A stretch of DNA of 64,000 nucleotides, taken from positions 372,001 through 436,000 of the forward strand of contig NZ_UAQZ01000012.1 in NCBI RefSeq assembly GCF_900446215.1, read 5' to 3'. Of this stretch, positions 45,773-57,444 are shown piece by piece. Below the pieces are notes generated by a model that saw only the letters and a list, made by a program, of their open reading frames with translations, was not told the DNA's origin and ran no database searches. Within the stretch, counting starts at the first letter, position 1. Each line of letters begins with the position of its first letter. Made by a program: the position numbers and the translations under genes. The stretch is from Burkholderia cenocepacia. GTDB lineage: Bacteria > Pseudomonadota > Gammaproteobacteria > Burkholderiales > Burkholderiaceae.

Positions 45773-47050
45773 ATGCATGCCGTCACGCAGTCCAGCTCCA
45801 TTGCCTCGTCGCCGCGCGTCTGGCGCGCGGTGGTCGCCGCGTCGATCGGCAACGCGCTCGAGTGGTTCGATCTCGTCGTCTACGGCTTTTTCGCGGTGAC
45901 GATCTCGAAGCTGTTCTTCCCGGCCGGCAACGACACCGTGTCGCTGCTGCTCACGCTCGGCACGTTCGGCGTGTCGTTCTTCATGCGGCCGCTCGGCGCG
46001 ATCGTGCTTGGCGCGTATGCGGACCGCGCCGGTCGCAAGGCCGCGCTCACGCTGTCGATCCTGCTGATGATGGCCGGCACGCTGATCATCGCGGTGCTGC
46101 CGACCTACGAGACGATCGGTGTCGCCGCGCCGGTGATCCTCGTCGCCGCGCGGCTGATGCAGGGCTTCTCGGCCGGCGGCGAGTTCGGCAGCGCGACCGC
46201 GTTCCTCGCCGAGCACGTGCCCGGCCGGCGCGGCTTCTTCGCGAGCTGGCAGGTCGCGAGCCAGGGGCTCACGACGCTGCTCGCCGCGGGCTTCGGCACC
46301 GTCTTGAACGCGCAGCTGTCGGCCGCGCAGATGGCGTCGTGGGGCTGGCGCGTGCCGTTCTTCTTCGGGCTGCTGCTCGGGCCGGTCGCGTACTACATCC
46401 GCACCAAGGTCGACGAGACGCCCGAATTCCTCGCGGCCGAAGGCACCGCCAACCCGCTGCGCGATACGTTCGCGTCGCACAAGGCGCGCCTCGTCGCGGC
46501 CATGGGCGTGGTCGTGCTCGGCACCGTCGCCACCTACCTCGTGCTGTTCATGCCGACCTACGGCGTGAAGCAGCTCGGCCTCGCGCCGTCCGCCGCATTC
46601 GCCGCGATCCTCGTGGTCGGCGTGATCCAGATGGCGTTCGCGCCGCTCGTCGGCCACTGGTCGGATCGCTACGGCCGCGTGCGCGTGATGATCGCGCCGG
46701 CCGTCGGCATCCTCGTGCTGATCTATCCGGCGTTCGCGTATCTCGTCGCGCATCCGGGCTTCGGCACGCTGATCGCGCTGCAGGTGCTGCTCGCGTTCCT
46801 GATGACCGGCTACTTCGCGGCGCTGCCGGGGCTGTTGTCCGAGGTGTTTCCGGTGCAGACGCGCACGACCGGGATGTCGCTCGCGTACAACGTCGCGGTG
46901 ACGATCTTCGGTGGCTTCGGGCCGTTCATCATCGCGTGGCTGATCCGCGAGACCGGGATGAAGACCGCGCCGAGCTTCTACCTGATGTTCGCGGCCGTGT
47001 TGAGCCTCGCGGCGCTGGTCGTGCTGCGGCGGCGGTTCGGATTCCGCTGA
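45773..47050 (+). CDS. MFS transporter, metabolite:H+ symporter (MHS) type
   Basis: 425 residues with 12 predicted membrane helices. The opening WRAVVAASIGNALEWFDLVVYGFFA and the conserved RPLGAIVLGAYADRAGRKAAL loop between helices 2 and 3 are characteristic of the ProP/CitA/KgtP-like MHS group, which import organic acids or osmolytes with protons. GFSAGGEFGSATAFLAEH near 125 and a second DRYGR loop near 300 support this. Substrate unknown; dicarboxylate or citrate is plausible. AAGGAG precedes the ATG by seven bases. It converges with the S41 protease gene. Confidence 0.9.
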   Translation: MHAVTQSSSIASSPRVWRAVVAASIGNALEWFDLVVYGFFAVTISKLFFPAGNDTVSLLLTLGTFGVSFFMRPLGAIVLGAYADRAGRKAALTLSILLMMAGTLIIAVLPTYETIGVAAPVILVAARLMQGFSAGGEFGSATAFLAEHVPGRRGFFASWQVASQGLTTLLAAGFGTVLNAQLSAAQMASWGWRVPFFFGLLLGPVAYYIRTKVDETPEFLAAEGTANPLRDTFASHKARLVAAMGVVVLGTVATYLVLFMPTYGVKQLGLAPSAAFAAILVVGVIQMAFAPLVGHWSDRYGRVRVMIAPAVGILVLIYPAFAYLVAHPGFGTLIALQVLLAFLMTGYFAALPGLLSEVFPVQTRTTGMSLAYNVAVTIFGGFGPFIIAWLIRETGMKTAPSFYLMFAAVLSLAALVVLRRRFGFR

Positions 47051-47068
47051 AACGGGGCGGGCGGCGGC

Positions 47069-48595
47069 TCAGTTGCCGCCGCGCTCGCAGACCGGCTGCG
47101 CCGGCATCAGTTGCGCGGGCGCGGCGATGGTCTGCACCGGGCGGCCGGCGAGGGCATCGAGCGCCTGCCGGAGCTGCCAGTCGGCCGCCGTGCCGAATGC
47201 GCGCTGCGGCAGCGCCGCGCTCCGCGCCGTATCGACCTTCGCGCGCACGCGCTCGTCGCGCAGCTTCTGGCGGGCCTTGCGCACCTGCGCGAACGGGTCG
47301 GGCGCCTGCCGGTCCGCATACGGGGCGCGGGCGAGATCGACTTCCCGATACCACAGCAGCACGCCGTCGACGTCCGCATCGCGGCGCGGCGGCACGAGCC
47401 AGTCCGGCACGACGCCGTAGCCGTCCATCGGGCAGCCGTTCGGCCGCAGATTGCGCGCGAACGTGAAATTCAGGCGCGTGCCGTCGATCAGGTCGACGCC
47501 CGTCTGCGCGAGCCCTTTCCCGTAGGTCGGCATGCCGAGCAATTTGGCGCGGCCGAGATCCTTCAGCGCCGCCGCGGTCGCTTCTGCAGCCGACGCGCTT
47601 TGCCCGTCGACGAGCACGACGAGCGGCACGGTGCGCCACCAGTCGTCGGCCTGCAGCGGCGCGAGCGGATCCTGGCCGTGCATGACGGGCAGTTCGTAGT
47701 CGGGCCAGTTGGTCGTGTAGCGGCGGCGATGCGTGTCGCCGCGCTCGACCGTCACCATCGCGGTGCGGTCGCGTCCCGCGAACAGCGCGGTGATGCCGAT
47801 CGCCGCATTGAGCGCGCCGCCGCCATTGATGCGCAGGTCGAGGATCATCTGCTTGACCGGCGGCCCCGCGCGACGCGCGGCCTGCACCGCATCGATATAG
47901 TCGCCGACCGCCGGCTCCGGAAAGCTCGACAGCCGCGTGTACAGGATGTCGCCGTCGAGCCGCTTCACGGTTGCCGGACGCGGCTTGACGATCGCCCGCA
48001 CCGGCGCGAAGGTCAGCACCGCATGCTTCGGGCCGCGCTGCACCGTGAGCTTCAGCGGCACGCCCGCGTCGCCCTTCGCGAGTTTCATCAGTTCGCCGCC
48101 GTCGATGCCGACGACGCTCCGGTCGTTCATCGCGACGACGAGATCGTCGGGCCGCACGCCGGCCTTTTCCGCCGGCGCATCGGGAACCACGTCGATGATG
48201 TGCAGCCCGTCGGGCCGCGTTTCGAACACGATCCCGATGCCCGGTGTGCCGTCGCGGGCGCGCCGCTCGTCGTCGCGCCGTTCCTGCTCTTCCTTCGCGT
48301 TGAAGAAGCGCGCGTACGGCAGCGTCTTGATCCCGTCGTGGGTCGCGGCGTCGAGCAGCGCGCCGATGTCGACGTCGGTCAGGTGCTGTTGCTTCAGCAC
48401 GTCGACGGCCGCCTTCAGTTCGCAGATCTGCGGCTCCCAGTCGGGCGGGCAGGGCGATGGCGGTGGGGCGGCGGGCACCGAAGCGGCGGCCGGCGCGGAT
48501 GCCGGTTGCGCACCGACGAGCGGCGCATACGGGAACGCGGCCGCGACGGCTGCGCAGACGGCGAGGCGACGAACGACACGCATGGGAGGCATCAT
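47069..48595 (-). CDS. S41 family (C-terminal processing-type) serine protease
   Basis: 508 residues from ATG 48595; ATGs at 48592 and 48583 are alternatives and none has a good ribosome site. A signal peptide ending near LVGAQPA is followed by a Pro/Ala-rich linker. A PDZ domain lies at about 120-205 (GIGIVFETRPDGLHII; PAEKAGVRPDDLVVAM), then the protease domain with the catalytic Ser in VDGQSASAAEATAAAL near 325 and Lys in MPTYGKGLAQ near 350. Probably acts in the periplasm on misfolded or tailed proteins. The active-site Ser-Lys dyad is intact. Confidence 0.88.
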   Translation of the reverse strand: MMPPMRVVRRLAVCAAVAAAFPYAPLVGAQPASAPAAASVPAAPPPSPCPPDWEPQICELKAAVDVLKQQHLTDVDIGALLDAATHDGIKTLPYARFFNAKEEQERRDDERRARDGTPGIGIVFETRPDGLHIIDVVPDAPAEKAGVRPDDLVVAMNDRSVVGIDGGELMKLAKGDAGVPLKLTVQRGPKHAVLTFAPVRAIVKPRPATVKRLDGDILYTRLSSFPEPAVGDYIDAVQAARRAGPPVKQMILDLRINGGGALNAAIGITALFAGRDRTAMVTVERGDTHRRRYTTNWPDYELPVMHGQDPLAPLQADDWWRTVPLVVLVDGQSASAAEATAAALKDLGRAKLLGMPTYGKGLAQTGVDLIDGTRLNFTFARNLRPNGCPMDGYGVVPDWLVPPRRDADVDGVLLWYREVDLARAPYADRQAPDPFAQVRKARQKLRDERVRAKVDTARSAALPQRAFGTAADWQLRQALDALAGRPVQTIAAPAQLMPAQPVCERGGN

Positions 48596-48747
48596 CGGGA
48601 CCGCACGTTCGGACGGGTGAAGAGGGGGGCTTGCCCGGTCCACGCGCGCGGCCGGCAGGCGGCGGGGCAGGGCGGTGACGATTGTAGCCGACACCCGTGA
48701 CGATGCCGGCCGGGCCGTTGGCATGCCGCATCGTGGCGGCCCGCGCA

Positions 48748-48774
48748 TAAAAAACCGGCCCAGAGGGCCGGCTT
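48748..48774 (-). terminator. Intrinsic terminator of secDF operon
   Basis: Minus-strand stem GCCGGCCC / GGGCCGGT with a 3-4 base loop and a six-T tail. Confidence 0.92.
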
Positions 48775-48801
48775 TGCTTCGATGCCGAAACGGCGTGGCG
48801 C

Positions 48802-49752
48802 TCAAACCTGCGCGCCGGCGTTCGGATCGTCCGGATCGTGCGCGGTCTTCTTTTCCTTGATCAGGTCTTCGCGCTTGATGCCGAGCCACATCGCGAGCGA
48901 GCCCGCGACGAACACCGACGAGTAGATGCCGAACATGATGCCGACCGTCAGCGCGAGCGCGAAGTAGTGCAGCGTCGGGCCGCCGAAGAAGAACATCGAC
49001 AGCACCATCATTTCCGTCGACGTGTGCGTGATGATCGTGCGCGACATCGTGGTCGTGATCGCGTGGTTGATCACTTCCTGCACGCTCATCTTGCGTTCGC
49101 GGCGGAACGTTTCGCGGATCCGGTCGAAGATGACGACCGACTCGTTGACCGAGTAGCCGAGCACCGCGAGGATCGCCGCGAGCACCGCCAGCGAGAACTC
49201 CCACTGGAAGAACGCGAAGAAGCCGAGAATGATCACGACGTCGTGCAGGTTGGCGATGATGCCCGCCACCGCGTACTTCCATTCGAAGCGGAACGACAGG
49301 TAGATCACGATGCCGATCACGACGCACGCGAGCGCGAGCAGACCGTCGGTCGCGAGCTCGCGGCCGACCTGCGGGCCGACGAACTCGACGCGCTGCAGCG
49401 TGACGTCCGGGCTCTGCGCCTTCAGCGCGCCCATCACCTGGTCGCTCTGCTGCGCGGACGTGAGGCCTTCCTTCAGCTGCAGGCGGATCAGCACGTTGCG
49501 CGACGTGCCGAAGTTCTGCACCTGCGCGTCGGCATAGCCGAGCTTGCCGAGCGTCGCGCGCACGGGTTCGAGCTCCGCGGCCTGCTGGTACTGCACCTCG
49601 ATCACCGTGCCGCCGGTGAATTCGACGGACAGGTGCAGCCCGCGGTGGAACAGGAAGAACACGGCGGCGAGGAACGTGACCAGCGAGATCACGTTGAACA
49701 CCAGCGCGTGCCGCATGAACGGAATGTCTTTACGGATGCGGAAAAATTCCAT
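48802..49752 (-). CDS. secF: Protein-export membrane protein SecF
   Basis: 316 residues (E. coli 323). Six transmembrane helices: one near 18-38, five after about 135. The periplasmic P1-like domain opens HLSVEFTGGTVIEV near 43. Conserved export-motor motifs are visible: GPQVGRELATDGLLAL near 125, LGYSVNESVVIFDRIRE near 198 and SRTIITHTSTEMMVL near 236. With SecD and YajC it uses the proton gradient to pull preproteins through SecYEG. It starts 18 bases after secD. Confidence 0.97.
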   Translation of the reverse strand: MEFFRIRKDIPFMRHALVFNVISLVTFLAAVFFLFHRGLHLSVEFTGGTVIEVQYQQAAELEPVRATLGKLGYADAQVQNFGTSRNVLIRLQLKEGLTSAQQSDQVMGALKAQSPDVTLQRVEFVGPQVGRELATDGLLALACVVIGIVIYLSFRFEWKYAVAGIIANLHDVVIILGFFAFFQWEFSLAVLAAILAVLGYSVNESVVIFDRIRETFRRERKMSVQEVINHAITTTMSRTIITHTSTEMMVLSMFFFGGPTLHYFALALTVGIMFGIYSSVFVAGSLAMWLGIKREDLIKEKKTAHDPDDPNAGAQV

Positions 49753-49770
49753 GGCTTCGTCTCCGGGGCC

Positions 49771-51792
49771 TTATTGGGTCGAGCCCGGTTTCTTCGGCGA
49801 CACGCCTTGCTGCGCGCGGTTGCGCAGCTGCGGCTTGCCGGCGCGCGGCGCGTTGCCCTTCGCCGGGGCGGCGAGCTTCGCGGCGCGCGCGGTGTCGGTC
49901 GATTCGTCCGCATCGGTGAACGACGCGGCGGCAGCGGCGCCTTCCGGCTTCCACACCTGGCCGATCGCGAGCGACTTCAGCTTCTTGCGGCCGCCGTACC
50001 AGAGGTTGACGATCCCGCGCGAGAAGAACACCGCGGAGAACATCGACGTCAGGATACCGAGGCAGTGCACGATCGCGAACGCGCGAACCGGGCCCGAGCC
50101 GAACGCGAGCAGCGCGAGGCCGGCGATCAGCGTCGTGACGTTCGAGTCGAGAATCGTCGCCCACGCGTGTGCGTAGCCGGCCTGGATCGCGAGCTGCGGC
50201 GGCTGGCCGGCGCGCAGTTCTTCACGCACGCGCTCGTTGATCAGCACGTTCGAGTCGATCGCCATACCGAGCGCGAGCGCGATGGCCGCGATACCCGGCA
50301 GCGTCAGCGTCGCCTGCATCAGCGACAGCACGGCGACGAGCAGCAGCAGGTTCACCGACAGGCCGATCACCGACACCACGCCGAACAGCATGTAGTACGC
50401 GATCATGAACACGGCGATCGCACAGAAGCCCCAGATCACCGAGTGCACGCCCATCTTGATGTTGTCGGCGCCGAGGCTCGGGCCGATCGTGCGTTCCTCG
50501 ATGATGTCCATCGGTGCGGCGAGCGAACCGGCGCGCAGCAGCAGCGCGAGGTCGGCCGCGGCCTGCGGCGTCGGCTGGCCCGTGATCTGGAAGCGGTCGC
50601 CGAGTTCGGACTGGATCGTCGCGACCGTCAGCACTTCGCCCTTGCCCTTCTCGAACAGCACCATCGCCATCGGCTTGCCGATGTTGTCGCGCGACACCGT
50701 GCGCACCGCGCGGCCGCCCGCCGAATCGAGGCGGATGTTGACCGACGGACGCTGGTGTTCGTCGAAACCGGCCGATGCGTCGATGATGCGGTCGCCGGTG
50801 AAGATCACGTCCTTCTTCAGCAGCACGGGCGCCTGGATGCCCTGCGTGAACAGCTCCTCGCCCGGCGGCACGGGGTCGTTCGGGTTCGGGTGCGTGTTGA
50901 TCGGGTCGGCGAGGCGCGCCTCGAGCGTCGCGGTGCGGCCGATGATGTCCTTCGCCTTCGCGGTGTCCTGCACGCCCGGCAGTTCGACGACGATGCGGTC
51001 GCTGCCTTGCTGCTGCAGGATCGGCTCGGACACGCCGAGTTCGTTCACGCGGTTGTGGAGCGTCGTCAGGTTCTGCTTGAGCGCGGCGTCCTCGACGGCC
51101 TTCTGCACGGCCGGCGTAAACGTGCCAACCACCTGCGTGCCGCCGCCGCCGGGCTGGGTCGCCCATTGCAGCTCGGTGATCGACGCGGCGAGCACCTTGC
51201 GGGCGTCTTCCGCCGTCTGCGCATCGCTGAAGTTGACGACCACGGACTGCTCGACGCGGCTCACGCCGCCGTCGCGGATGTTCTTGTCGCGCAGCAGCGA
51301 GCGCGCGTCGGAGGCGTCGGAGTCGAGCTTCTTGGTGAGCGCGCCCGTCATGTCGACCTGGAGCAGGAAGTGCACACCGCCGCGCAGGTCGAGGCCGAGA
51401 TACATCGGCAGCGCGTGCAGGGCGGTCAGCCAGCGCGGCGACGCGCTCTGCAGGTTCAGTGCGACGACGTACTGCGGATCGTTCGGGTCGGCGTTCAGCG
51501 ACTTCTGCAGCAGGTCCTTGACGCGCAGCTGCGTATCGGTGTCCTTCAGGCGCACGCGGATGTTCGCGTTGGTCGCCGTGTTCTCGAAGGTGACGTCGTC
51601 CGGCTTGATCTGCGCGGATGCGAGCGCCGATTCGACCTGGGTCAGCGTGGTCGAGTCGAGCTTGACCGTGGCCTTGCCGCTCGACACCTGCACCGCCGGC
51701 GCTTCGCCGAAGAAGTTGGGCAATGTGTACAGAAGGCCGATGGCGAGCGCCACGACCATCACGACATATTTCCAGAGTGGATAACGATTCAT
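49771..51792 (-). CDS. secD: Protein-export membrane protein SecD
   Basis: 673 residues, longer than E. coli SecD (615) because of a C-terminal Ala/Lys/Gly-rich tail of about 60 residues after the last helix. One N-terminal helix (KYVVMVVALAIGLLYTLPNFF), a large periplasmic P1 domain (GLDLRGGVHFLLQVDM near 132; RIVVELPGVQD near 268), then five helices beginning near 475, with ALALGMAIDSNVLINERVREEL near 505 carrying the conserved Asp of the proton path. Forms a heterodimer with SecF. Located 106 bases downstream of yajC. Confidence 0.97.
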   Translation of the reverse strand: MNRYPLWKYVVMVVALAIGLLYTLPNFFGEAPAVQVSSGKATVKLDSTTLTQVESALASAQIKPDDVTFENTATNANIRVRLKDTDTQLRVKDLLQKSLNADPNDPQYVVALNLQSASPRWLTALHALPMYLGLDLRGGVHFLLQVDMTGALTKKLDSDASDARSLLRDKNIRDGGVSRVEQSVVVNFSDAQTAEDARKVLAASITELQWATQPGGGGTQVVGTFTPAVQKAVEDAALKQNLTTLHNRVNELGVSEPILQQQGSDRIVVELPGVQDTAKAKDIIGRTATLEARLADPINTHPNPNDPVPPGEELFTQGIQAPVLLKKDVIFTGDRIIDASAGFDEHQRPSVNIRLDSAGGRAVRTVSRDNIGKPMAMVLFEKGKGEVLTVATIQSELGDRFQITGQPTPQAAADLALLLRAGSLAAPMDIIEERTIGPSLGADNIKMGVHSVIWGFCAIAVFMIAYYMLFGVVSVIGLSVNLLLLVAVLSLMQATLTLPGIAAIALALGMAIDSNVLINERVREELRAGQPPQLAIQAGYAHAWATILDSNVTTLIAGLALLAFGSGPVRAFAIVHCLGILTSMFSAVFFSRGIVNLWYGGRKKLKSLAIGQVWKPEGAAAAASFTDADESTDTARAAKLAAPAKGNAPRAGKPQLRNRAQQGVSPKKPGSTQ

Positions 51793-51898
51793 GAGGGGGC
51801 CGAACGGGTGGTTGGCGTGAAAGCGTCGCGTCCGGCGCCGCGGCGGCCCGCTCTCTCAGGCGGGCACGGCGCGGGGAGCCGGACGCTCGGTGAAAGCC

Positions 51899-52222
51899 TT
51901 ACAGCGACTTGATCGTGCCCTTCGGCAGAATGGTCGTGACGGCAGCCTTCTGCACGGTGATTTCGGTGCCTTCGGCGATTTCGACGCCGATGTAGCCTTC
52001 GGTGACCTTCGTCACCTTGCCGACGAGGCCGCCGCTCGTGACGACTTCGTCGCCCTTCGCCATGGCCGCGAGCATGTTGCGGTGTTCCTTCTGACGCTTC
52101 ATCTGCGGACGGATCATGATGAAGTACAGCACCGCGAACATCAGGATGAGCGGCAGGAAGCTCATCAGGCTCGATTCGGCGCCACCGGCACCTTGCGCGA
52201 AGGCATTGGAAATGAACGGCAC
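51899..52222 (-). CDS. yajC: Sec translocon accessory subunit YajC
   Basis: 107 residues with a GTG start preceded by GGAGAG. One N-terminal membrane helix (LMSFLPLILMFAVLYFIMI), then RPQMKRQKEHRNML and GDEVVTSGGLVGKV, the YajC signature. Binds SecDF and helps recruit it to SecYEG. TAGAAT on the minus strand near 52264-52269 may be a -10 for yajC-secD-secF. The 232 bases between yajC and tgt otherwise show nothing. Confidence 0.96.
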   Translation of the reverse strand: MPFISNAFAQGAGGAESSLMSFLPLILMFAVLYFIMIRPQMKRQKEHRNMLAAMAKGDEVVTSGGLVGKVTKVTEGYIGVEIAEGTEITVQKAAVTTILPKGTIKSL

Positions 52223-52455
52223 GTTGGTCTCTCCGTAGGGGAAGATCGAAAAATAAGCCGGTTATTCTACCACCGGCCCCATGCGCAGACGGATCGGCAA
52301 ATGCGCTTTCGGATCAAGCTGTTAAAGCGCGAACCGACACCGTTGCGACTTGTTTGGAAAGGTAATTGTAATGTTTGGCGGTCGCGACCGGTGATTTGAT
52401 CAGGCCAATTAGTACACGTCCTATGTGACTGGCCGCGATGCGGGCCGCCGGCCCG

Positions 52456-53760
<1,305 letters not shown>

Positions 53761-54828
53761 TCACGCGCCCGGCGCCTCCGGCGTGTCGCGCCGCGTGAGC
53801 AGCATCGCGTCGCCGTAGCTGAAGAACCGATAGCGTTCTTCGATCGCGTGCCGGTACGCGGCGCGGATCGTCTCGACGCCCGCGAACGCGGACACCAGCA
53901 TCAGCAGCGTCGATTTCGGCAGGTGGAAGTTCGTCACGAGCCGGTCGACCACGCGGAAACGGTAGCCGGGCGTGATGAAGATGTCGGTTTCGGCCTGCGT
54001 CGCCGCGAGCGGGCGGCCGGCTTCGTCGGCCGAGCGCGCCGCGGCTTCGAGCGCGCGCATCGACGTCGTGCCGACCGCGATCACGTTGCCGCCGCGCGCG
54101 CGGGTCGCGGCGATCTTGTCGACGAGCGACTGCGGCAGGTCGTACCACTCGCTGTGCATCTTGTGCTCGGCGATGTTGTCGACGCGCACCGGCTGGAACG
54201 TGCCGGCGCCGACGTGCAGCGTGAGCGTCGCGCGCTCGACGCCCAGCGCGTCGAGCTGCTCCAGCAGCGGCTGGTCGAAATGGAGCCCGGCCGTCGGCGC
54301 GGCGACCGCGCCCGGGTTGCTCGCATAGACGGTCTGGTAGCGCGTCTCGTCGGTCGCATCGGGATCGTGCTCGATATACGGCGGCAGCGGCAGGCGGCCG
54401 TACTGTTCGATCAGGTCGAGGCACGGCGCGGGGAAGTGCAGCGTGAAGAACGGCTCGACGCGCTCGCCGACCGTCACGTCGAACGCGTCGGCCAGACGCA
54501 GCGTCGTGCCGGCGCCCGGCGACTTGCTCGCGCGGATCTGCGCGAGCGCCGTGTGCGTGCCGGTCACGCGCTCGATCAGCACCTCGATCTTGCCGCCGCT
54601 GGCCTTCTGGCCGAAGAAACGCGCCTTCAGCACCTTGGTATCGTTGAACACGAGCAGGTCGCCGGGCGCGATGCACGACGGCAATTCGGCGAAATGGCGG
54701 TCGACGAGGCGTGCGGGCTCGACGCTGCGGTCGACCTCGAGCAGGCGGCTCGCGGTGCGATCGGGCAGCGCGGTTTGTGCAATCAGCTCGGGCGGCAGAT
54801 TGAAATCGAAATCGGAAAGCGTGAACAT
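53761..54828 (-). CDS. queA: S-adenosylmethionine:tRNA ribosyltransferase-isomerase
   Basis: 355 residues from ATG 54828 (E. coli 356); the longer in-frame extension upstream is Arg-rich and not conserved. Converts preQ1-tRNA to epoxyqueuosine-tRNA, the step after Tgt. Family motifs: [15 protein letters not shown] at the N-terminus, [14 protein letters not shown] near 66, [14 protein letters not shown] near 175, [11 protein letters not shown] near 207 and [19 protein letters not shown] near 295. A TACAAT -10 candidate on the minus strand at 54961-54966 would give a leader of about 125 bases. Divergent from recG. Confidence 0.96.
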   Translation of the reverse strand: MFTLSDFDFNLPPELIAQTALPDRTASRLLEVDRSVEPARLVDRHFAELPSCIAPGDLLVFNDTKVLKARFFGQKASGGKIEVLIERVTGTHTALAQIRASKSPGAGTTLRLADAFDVTVGERVEPFFTLHFPAPCLDLIEQYGRLPLPPYIEHDPDATDETRYQTVYASNPGAVAAPTAGLHFDQPLLEQLDALGVERATLTLHVGAGTFQPVRVDNIAEHKMHSEWYDLPQSLVDKIAATRARGGNVIAVGTTSMRALEAAARSADEAGRPLAATQAETDIFITPGYRFRVVDRLVTNFHLPKSTLLMLVSAFAGVETIRAAYRHAIEERYRFFSYGDAMLLTRRDTPEAPGA

Positions 54829-54995
54829 GCGGGCTGGTTCGAAGCGGCCGGCGGGCGTCGCCGGCAGGGCGGAAACGCGTAATCGGGGCGCGCGAGCCGC
54901 TATGATGACGGGATGCGCGGCCTGGCCGGCGTCGTTCGTTCGGACGACGTGAAAGCCGCTATTGTACTTGCCTTGCGAAGCACCCAGACGATCCG

Positions 54996-57308
54996 ATGCC
55001 TGTGTCACCACGCCGTTCTCCCGCCGCCGTTGCCGATTCCGCCGATCCGTTCGACGCGGACGATGCCGCGTCGCCCGTGCCGTCCGCATCGGGCGCCGGT
55101 ACGCGTCGCGCCGGCCCGAAGCGCGGCGCCGACGGCCGGCTCGCGCAGCCCGCGGCCGCCGCGCCCGACGCCGACGGCGCCGCCGCGAGCGACGAGGCAG
55201 GCGCGGCCGGTGCGAAGCGCAAGAAGAAGCCGGCCGCCGACAAGCCGGTGAAAACCGCCGACAAGCTCGCGAAGCTCGGGCTCACGCGTTCGATCGATCT
55301 CGTGCTGCATCTGCCGATGCGCTACGAGGACGAAACCACGCTCACGCCGATCGGCGAATTGCTGCCGGGCGGCATCGCGCAGACCGAAGGCGTCGTGTTC
55401 GACAACGAGGTCGCGTACCGGCCGCGCCGCCAGCTCGTCGTGAAGATCCGGGACGACGACGGCGAGCAGCTCGTGCTGCGCTTCCTGAATTTCTACGGGT
55501 CGCAGGTCAAGCAGATGGCCGTCGGCCAGCGGCTGCGCGTGCGCGGCGACGTGCGCGGCGGCTTTTTCGGGATGGAGATGGTGCATCCGGCCGTGCGCGT
55601 CGTCGAAGCGGATGCGCCGCTGCCGCAGGTGCTCACGCCCGTCTACCCGAGCACGGCCGGCGTGTCGCAGGCGTATCTGCGCAAGGCGATCGAGAACGCG
55701 GTCGAGCGCACGCCGCTGCCCGAGCTCTTGCCGCCGGAGATCCAGCGCGATTACCTGAAGCCGCTCGACGTGCCGACGCTCGAGCAGGCGGTGCGCATCC
55801 TGCACCACCCGCGCGTCGATTCCGACGAAGCCGCGCTGATGGACGGCTCGCATCCGGCGTGGACGCGCATCAAGTTCGAGGAACTGCTCGCGCAGCAGCT
55901 GTCGCTCAAGCGTGCGCACGAGGAGCGCCGCACGCGCGCCGCGCCCGCGATGCCGCGCCGCACCGCGCGCGATGCCGACGCGCTGACCACGCGCCTTTAC
56001 GCGGCGCTGCCGTTCACGCTGACGGGCGCGCAGGCGCGCGTCGTCGACGAGATCGCGCACGACCTCACGCTCGCGCACCCGATGCAGCGGCTGCTGCAGG
56101 GCGACGTCGGCAGCGGCAAGACGGTCGTCGCGGCGCTGGCCGCCACGCAGGCGATCGACGCCGGCTACCAGGCCGCGCTGATGGCGCCCACCGAAATCCT
56201 CGCGGAACAGCACGCGCGCAAGCTGCGCGCATGGCTCGAGCCGCTCGGCGTCACGGTCGCGTGGCTCGCGGGCAGCCTGAAGGCGAAGGAGAAGCGCGCG
56301 GCGATCGAGGCGGCCGCGCTCGGCACCGCGCAGCTCGTGATCGGTACGCACGCGATCATCCAGGACACGGTCGAATTCGCGCGGCTCGGCCTCGTGATCG
56401 TCGATGAGCAGCACCGCTTCGGCGTCGAGCAGCGTCTCGCGCTGCGTGCGAAGGCCGCGAACGCGGCCAACGGCGCGCGCGACTTTCAGCCGCACCAGCT
56501 GATGATGTCGGCCACGCCGATTCCGCGCACGCTCGCGATGACGTACTACGCGGATCTCGAAGTGTCGACGATCGACGAGTTGCCGCCCGGCCGCACGCCG
56601 GTGCTGACGCGCGTCGTCGGCGACGCGCGGCGCGACGAGGTGATCGCCCGCGTGCGCGAGGCCGCGCTCACCGGGCGCCAGGTGTACTGGGTGTGCCCGC
56701 TGATCGAGGAGAGCGAGACGCTGCAGTTGCAGACGGCCGTCGAAACCTACGAGACGCTGGCCGCGGCGCTGCCCGAGCTGAAGGTCGGGCTCGTGCACGG
56801 CCGGCTGTCGCCGGCCGACAAGGCGGCCGTGATGGAGGCGTTCACGCGCAACGAAGTGCAGCTGCTGGTCGCGACGACGGTGATCGAGGTGGGCGTCGAC
56901 GTGCCGAACGCGTCGCTGATGGTGATCGAGCACGCGGAACGTTTCGGCCTCGCGCAGTTGCACCAGCTGCGCGGCCGGGTCGGGCGCGGCACCGCGGCGT
57001 CGGTGTGCGTACTGCTGTACAGCGGGCCGCTGTCGCTCACCGGCCGCGAGCGGCTGAAGACGATGCGCGAGACGACCGACGGCTTCGAGATCGCGCGGCG
57101 CGACCTCGAAATCCGCGGCCCGGGCGAATTCCTCGGCGCGCGCCAGTCGGGCGCGGCGATGCTGCGTTTCGCGAACCTCGAGACCGACGGCTGGCTGATC
57201 GACCCGGCCCGCGAGGCCGCGGCGCGGCTGATTGCCGCGTACCCGGAGGTCGTCACGCAGCATCTCGCGCGCTGGCTCGGCGCGCGCGAACAGTACCTGA
57301 AGGCCTGA
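54996..57308 (+). CDS. recG: ATP-dependent DNA helicase RecG
   Basis: 770 residues (E. coli 693), the extra being an N-terminal Ala/Pro/Asp-rich and Lys-rich extension of about 85 residues that looks disordered. Remodels stalled forks and branched DNA. The wedge (OB) domain spans roughly 120-220. Helicase motifs: Walker A GDVGSGKT near 369, DEQH box [10 protein letters not shown] near 467, SATPIPRT near 507 and motif [11 protein letters not shown] near 655. TRG-like motif follows. If ATG codons near 55230 were used, the extension would vanish, but none has a better ribosome site. Confidence 0.96.
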   Translation: MPVSPRRSPAAVADSADPFDADDAASPVPSASGAGTRRAGPKRGADGRLAQPAAAAPDADGAAASDEAGAAGAKRKKKPAADKPVKTADKLAKLGLTRSIDLVLHLPMRYEDETTLTPIGELLPGGIAQTEGVVFDNEVAYRPRRQLVVKIRDDDGEQLVLRFLNFYGSQVKQMAVGQRLRVRGDVRGGFFGMEMVHPAVRVVEADAPLPQVLTPVYPSTAGVSQAYLRKAIENAVERTPLPELLPPEIQRDYLKPLDVPTLEQAVRILHHPRVDSDEAALMDGSHPAWTRIKFEELLAQQLSLKRAHEERRTRAAPAMPRRTARDADALTTRLYAALPFTLTGAQARVVDEIAHDLTLAHPMQRLLQGDVGSGKTVVAALAATQAIDAGYQAALMAPTEILAEQHARKLRAWLEPLGVTVAWLAGSLKAKEKRAAIEAAALGTAQLVIGTHAIIQDTVEFARLGLVIVDEQHRFGVEQRLALRAKAANAANGARDFQPHQLMMSATPIPRTLAMTYYADLEVSTIDELPPGRTPVLTRVVGDARRDEVIARVREAALTGRQVYWVCPLIEESETLQLQTAVETYETLAAALPELKVGLVHGRLSPADKAAVMEAFTRNEVQLLVATTVIEVGVDVPNASLMVIEHAERFGLAQLHQLRGRVGRGTAASVCVLLYSGPLSLTGRERLKTMRETTDGFEIARRDLEIRGPGEFLGARQSGAAMLRFANLETDGWLIDPAREAAARLIAAYPEVVTQHLARWLGAREQYLKA

Positions 57309-57377
57309 TCGAGCGGCCCGGGGCCGGATCGAAAGCCGCCGATCGACGCCAATCGACGCCTTGCGATGCAGAGAAAC

Positions 57378-57428
57378 TTGGCGAACCGGTGCCAACAGGT
57401 GTATAAATTAAACCTATCGCCTGTATAT
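57378..57428 (+). promoter_or_regulatory. oxyR promoter with candidate OxyR box
   Basis: TTGGCG at 57378-57383 and TATAAA at 57402-57407, spacer 18. Starting at the -10 is ATAA-N7-CTAT-N7-ATAT (57403-57428), which fits three of the four ATAG/CTAT elements of the OxyR consensus with exact seven-base gaps. The fourth element is not matched. Overlap with the -10 suggests negative autoregulation. Confidence 0.5.
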
Positions 57429-57444
57429 CTCTGATTGACCCACA

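Noticed and set aside
48838..51912. 1024-codon open frame on the plus strand opposite secD and secF
   Set aside because: Antisense to two unmistakable genes, Arg/His/Asp-rich with no domain. GC-rich codon bias keeps antisense frames open.
55005..57395. 796-codon open frame on the minus strand opposite recG
   Set aside because: Shadow of recG with biased Arg/Ala/Val composition and no recognisable motif.
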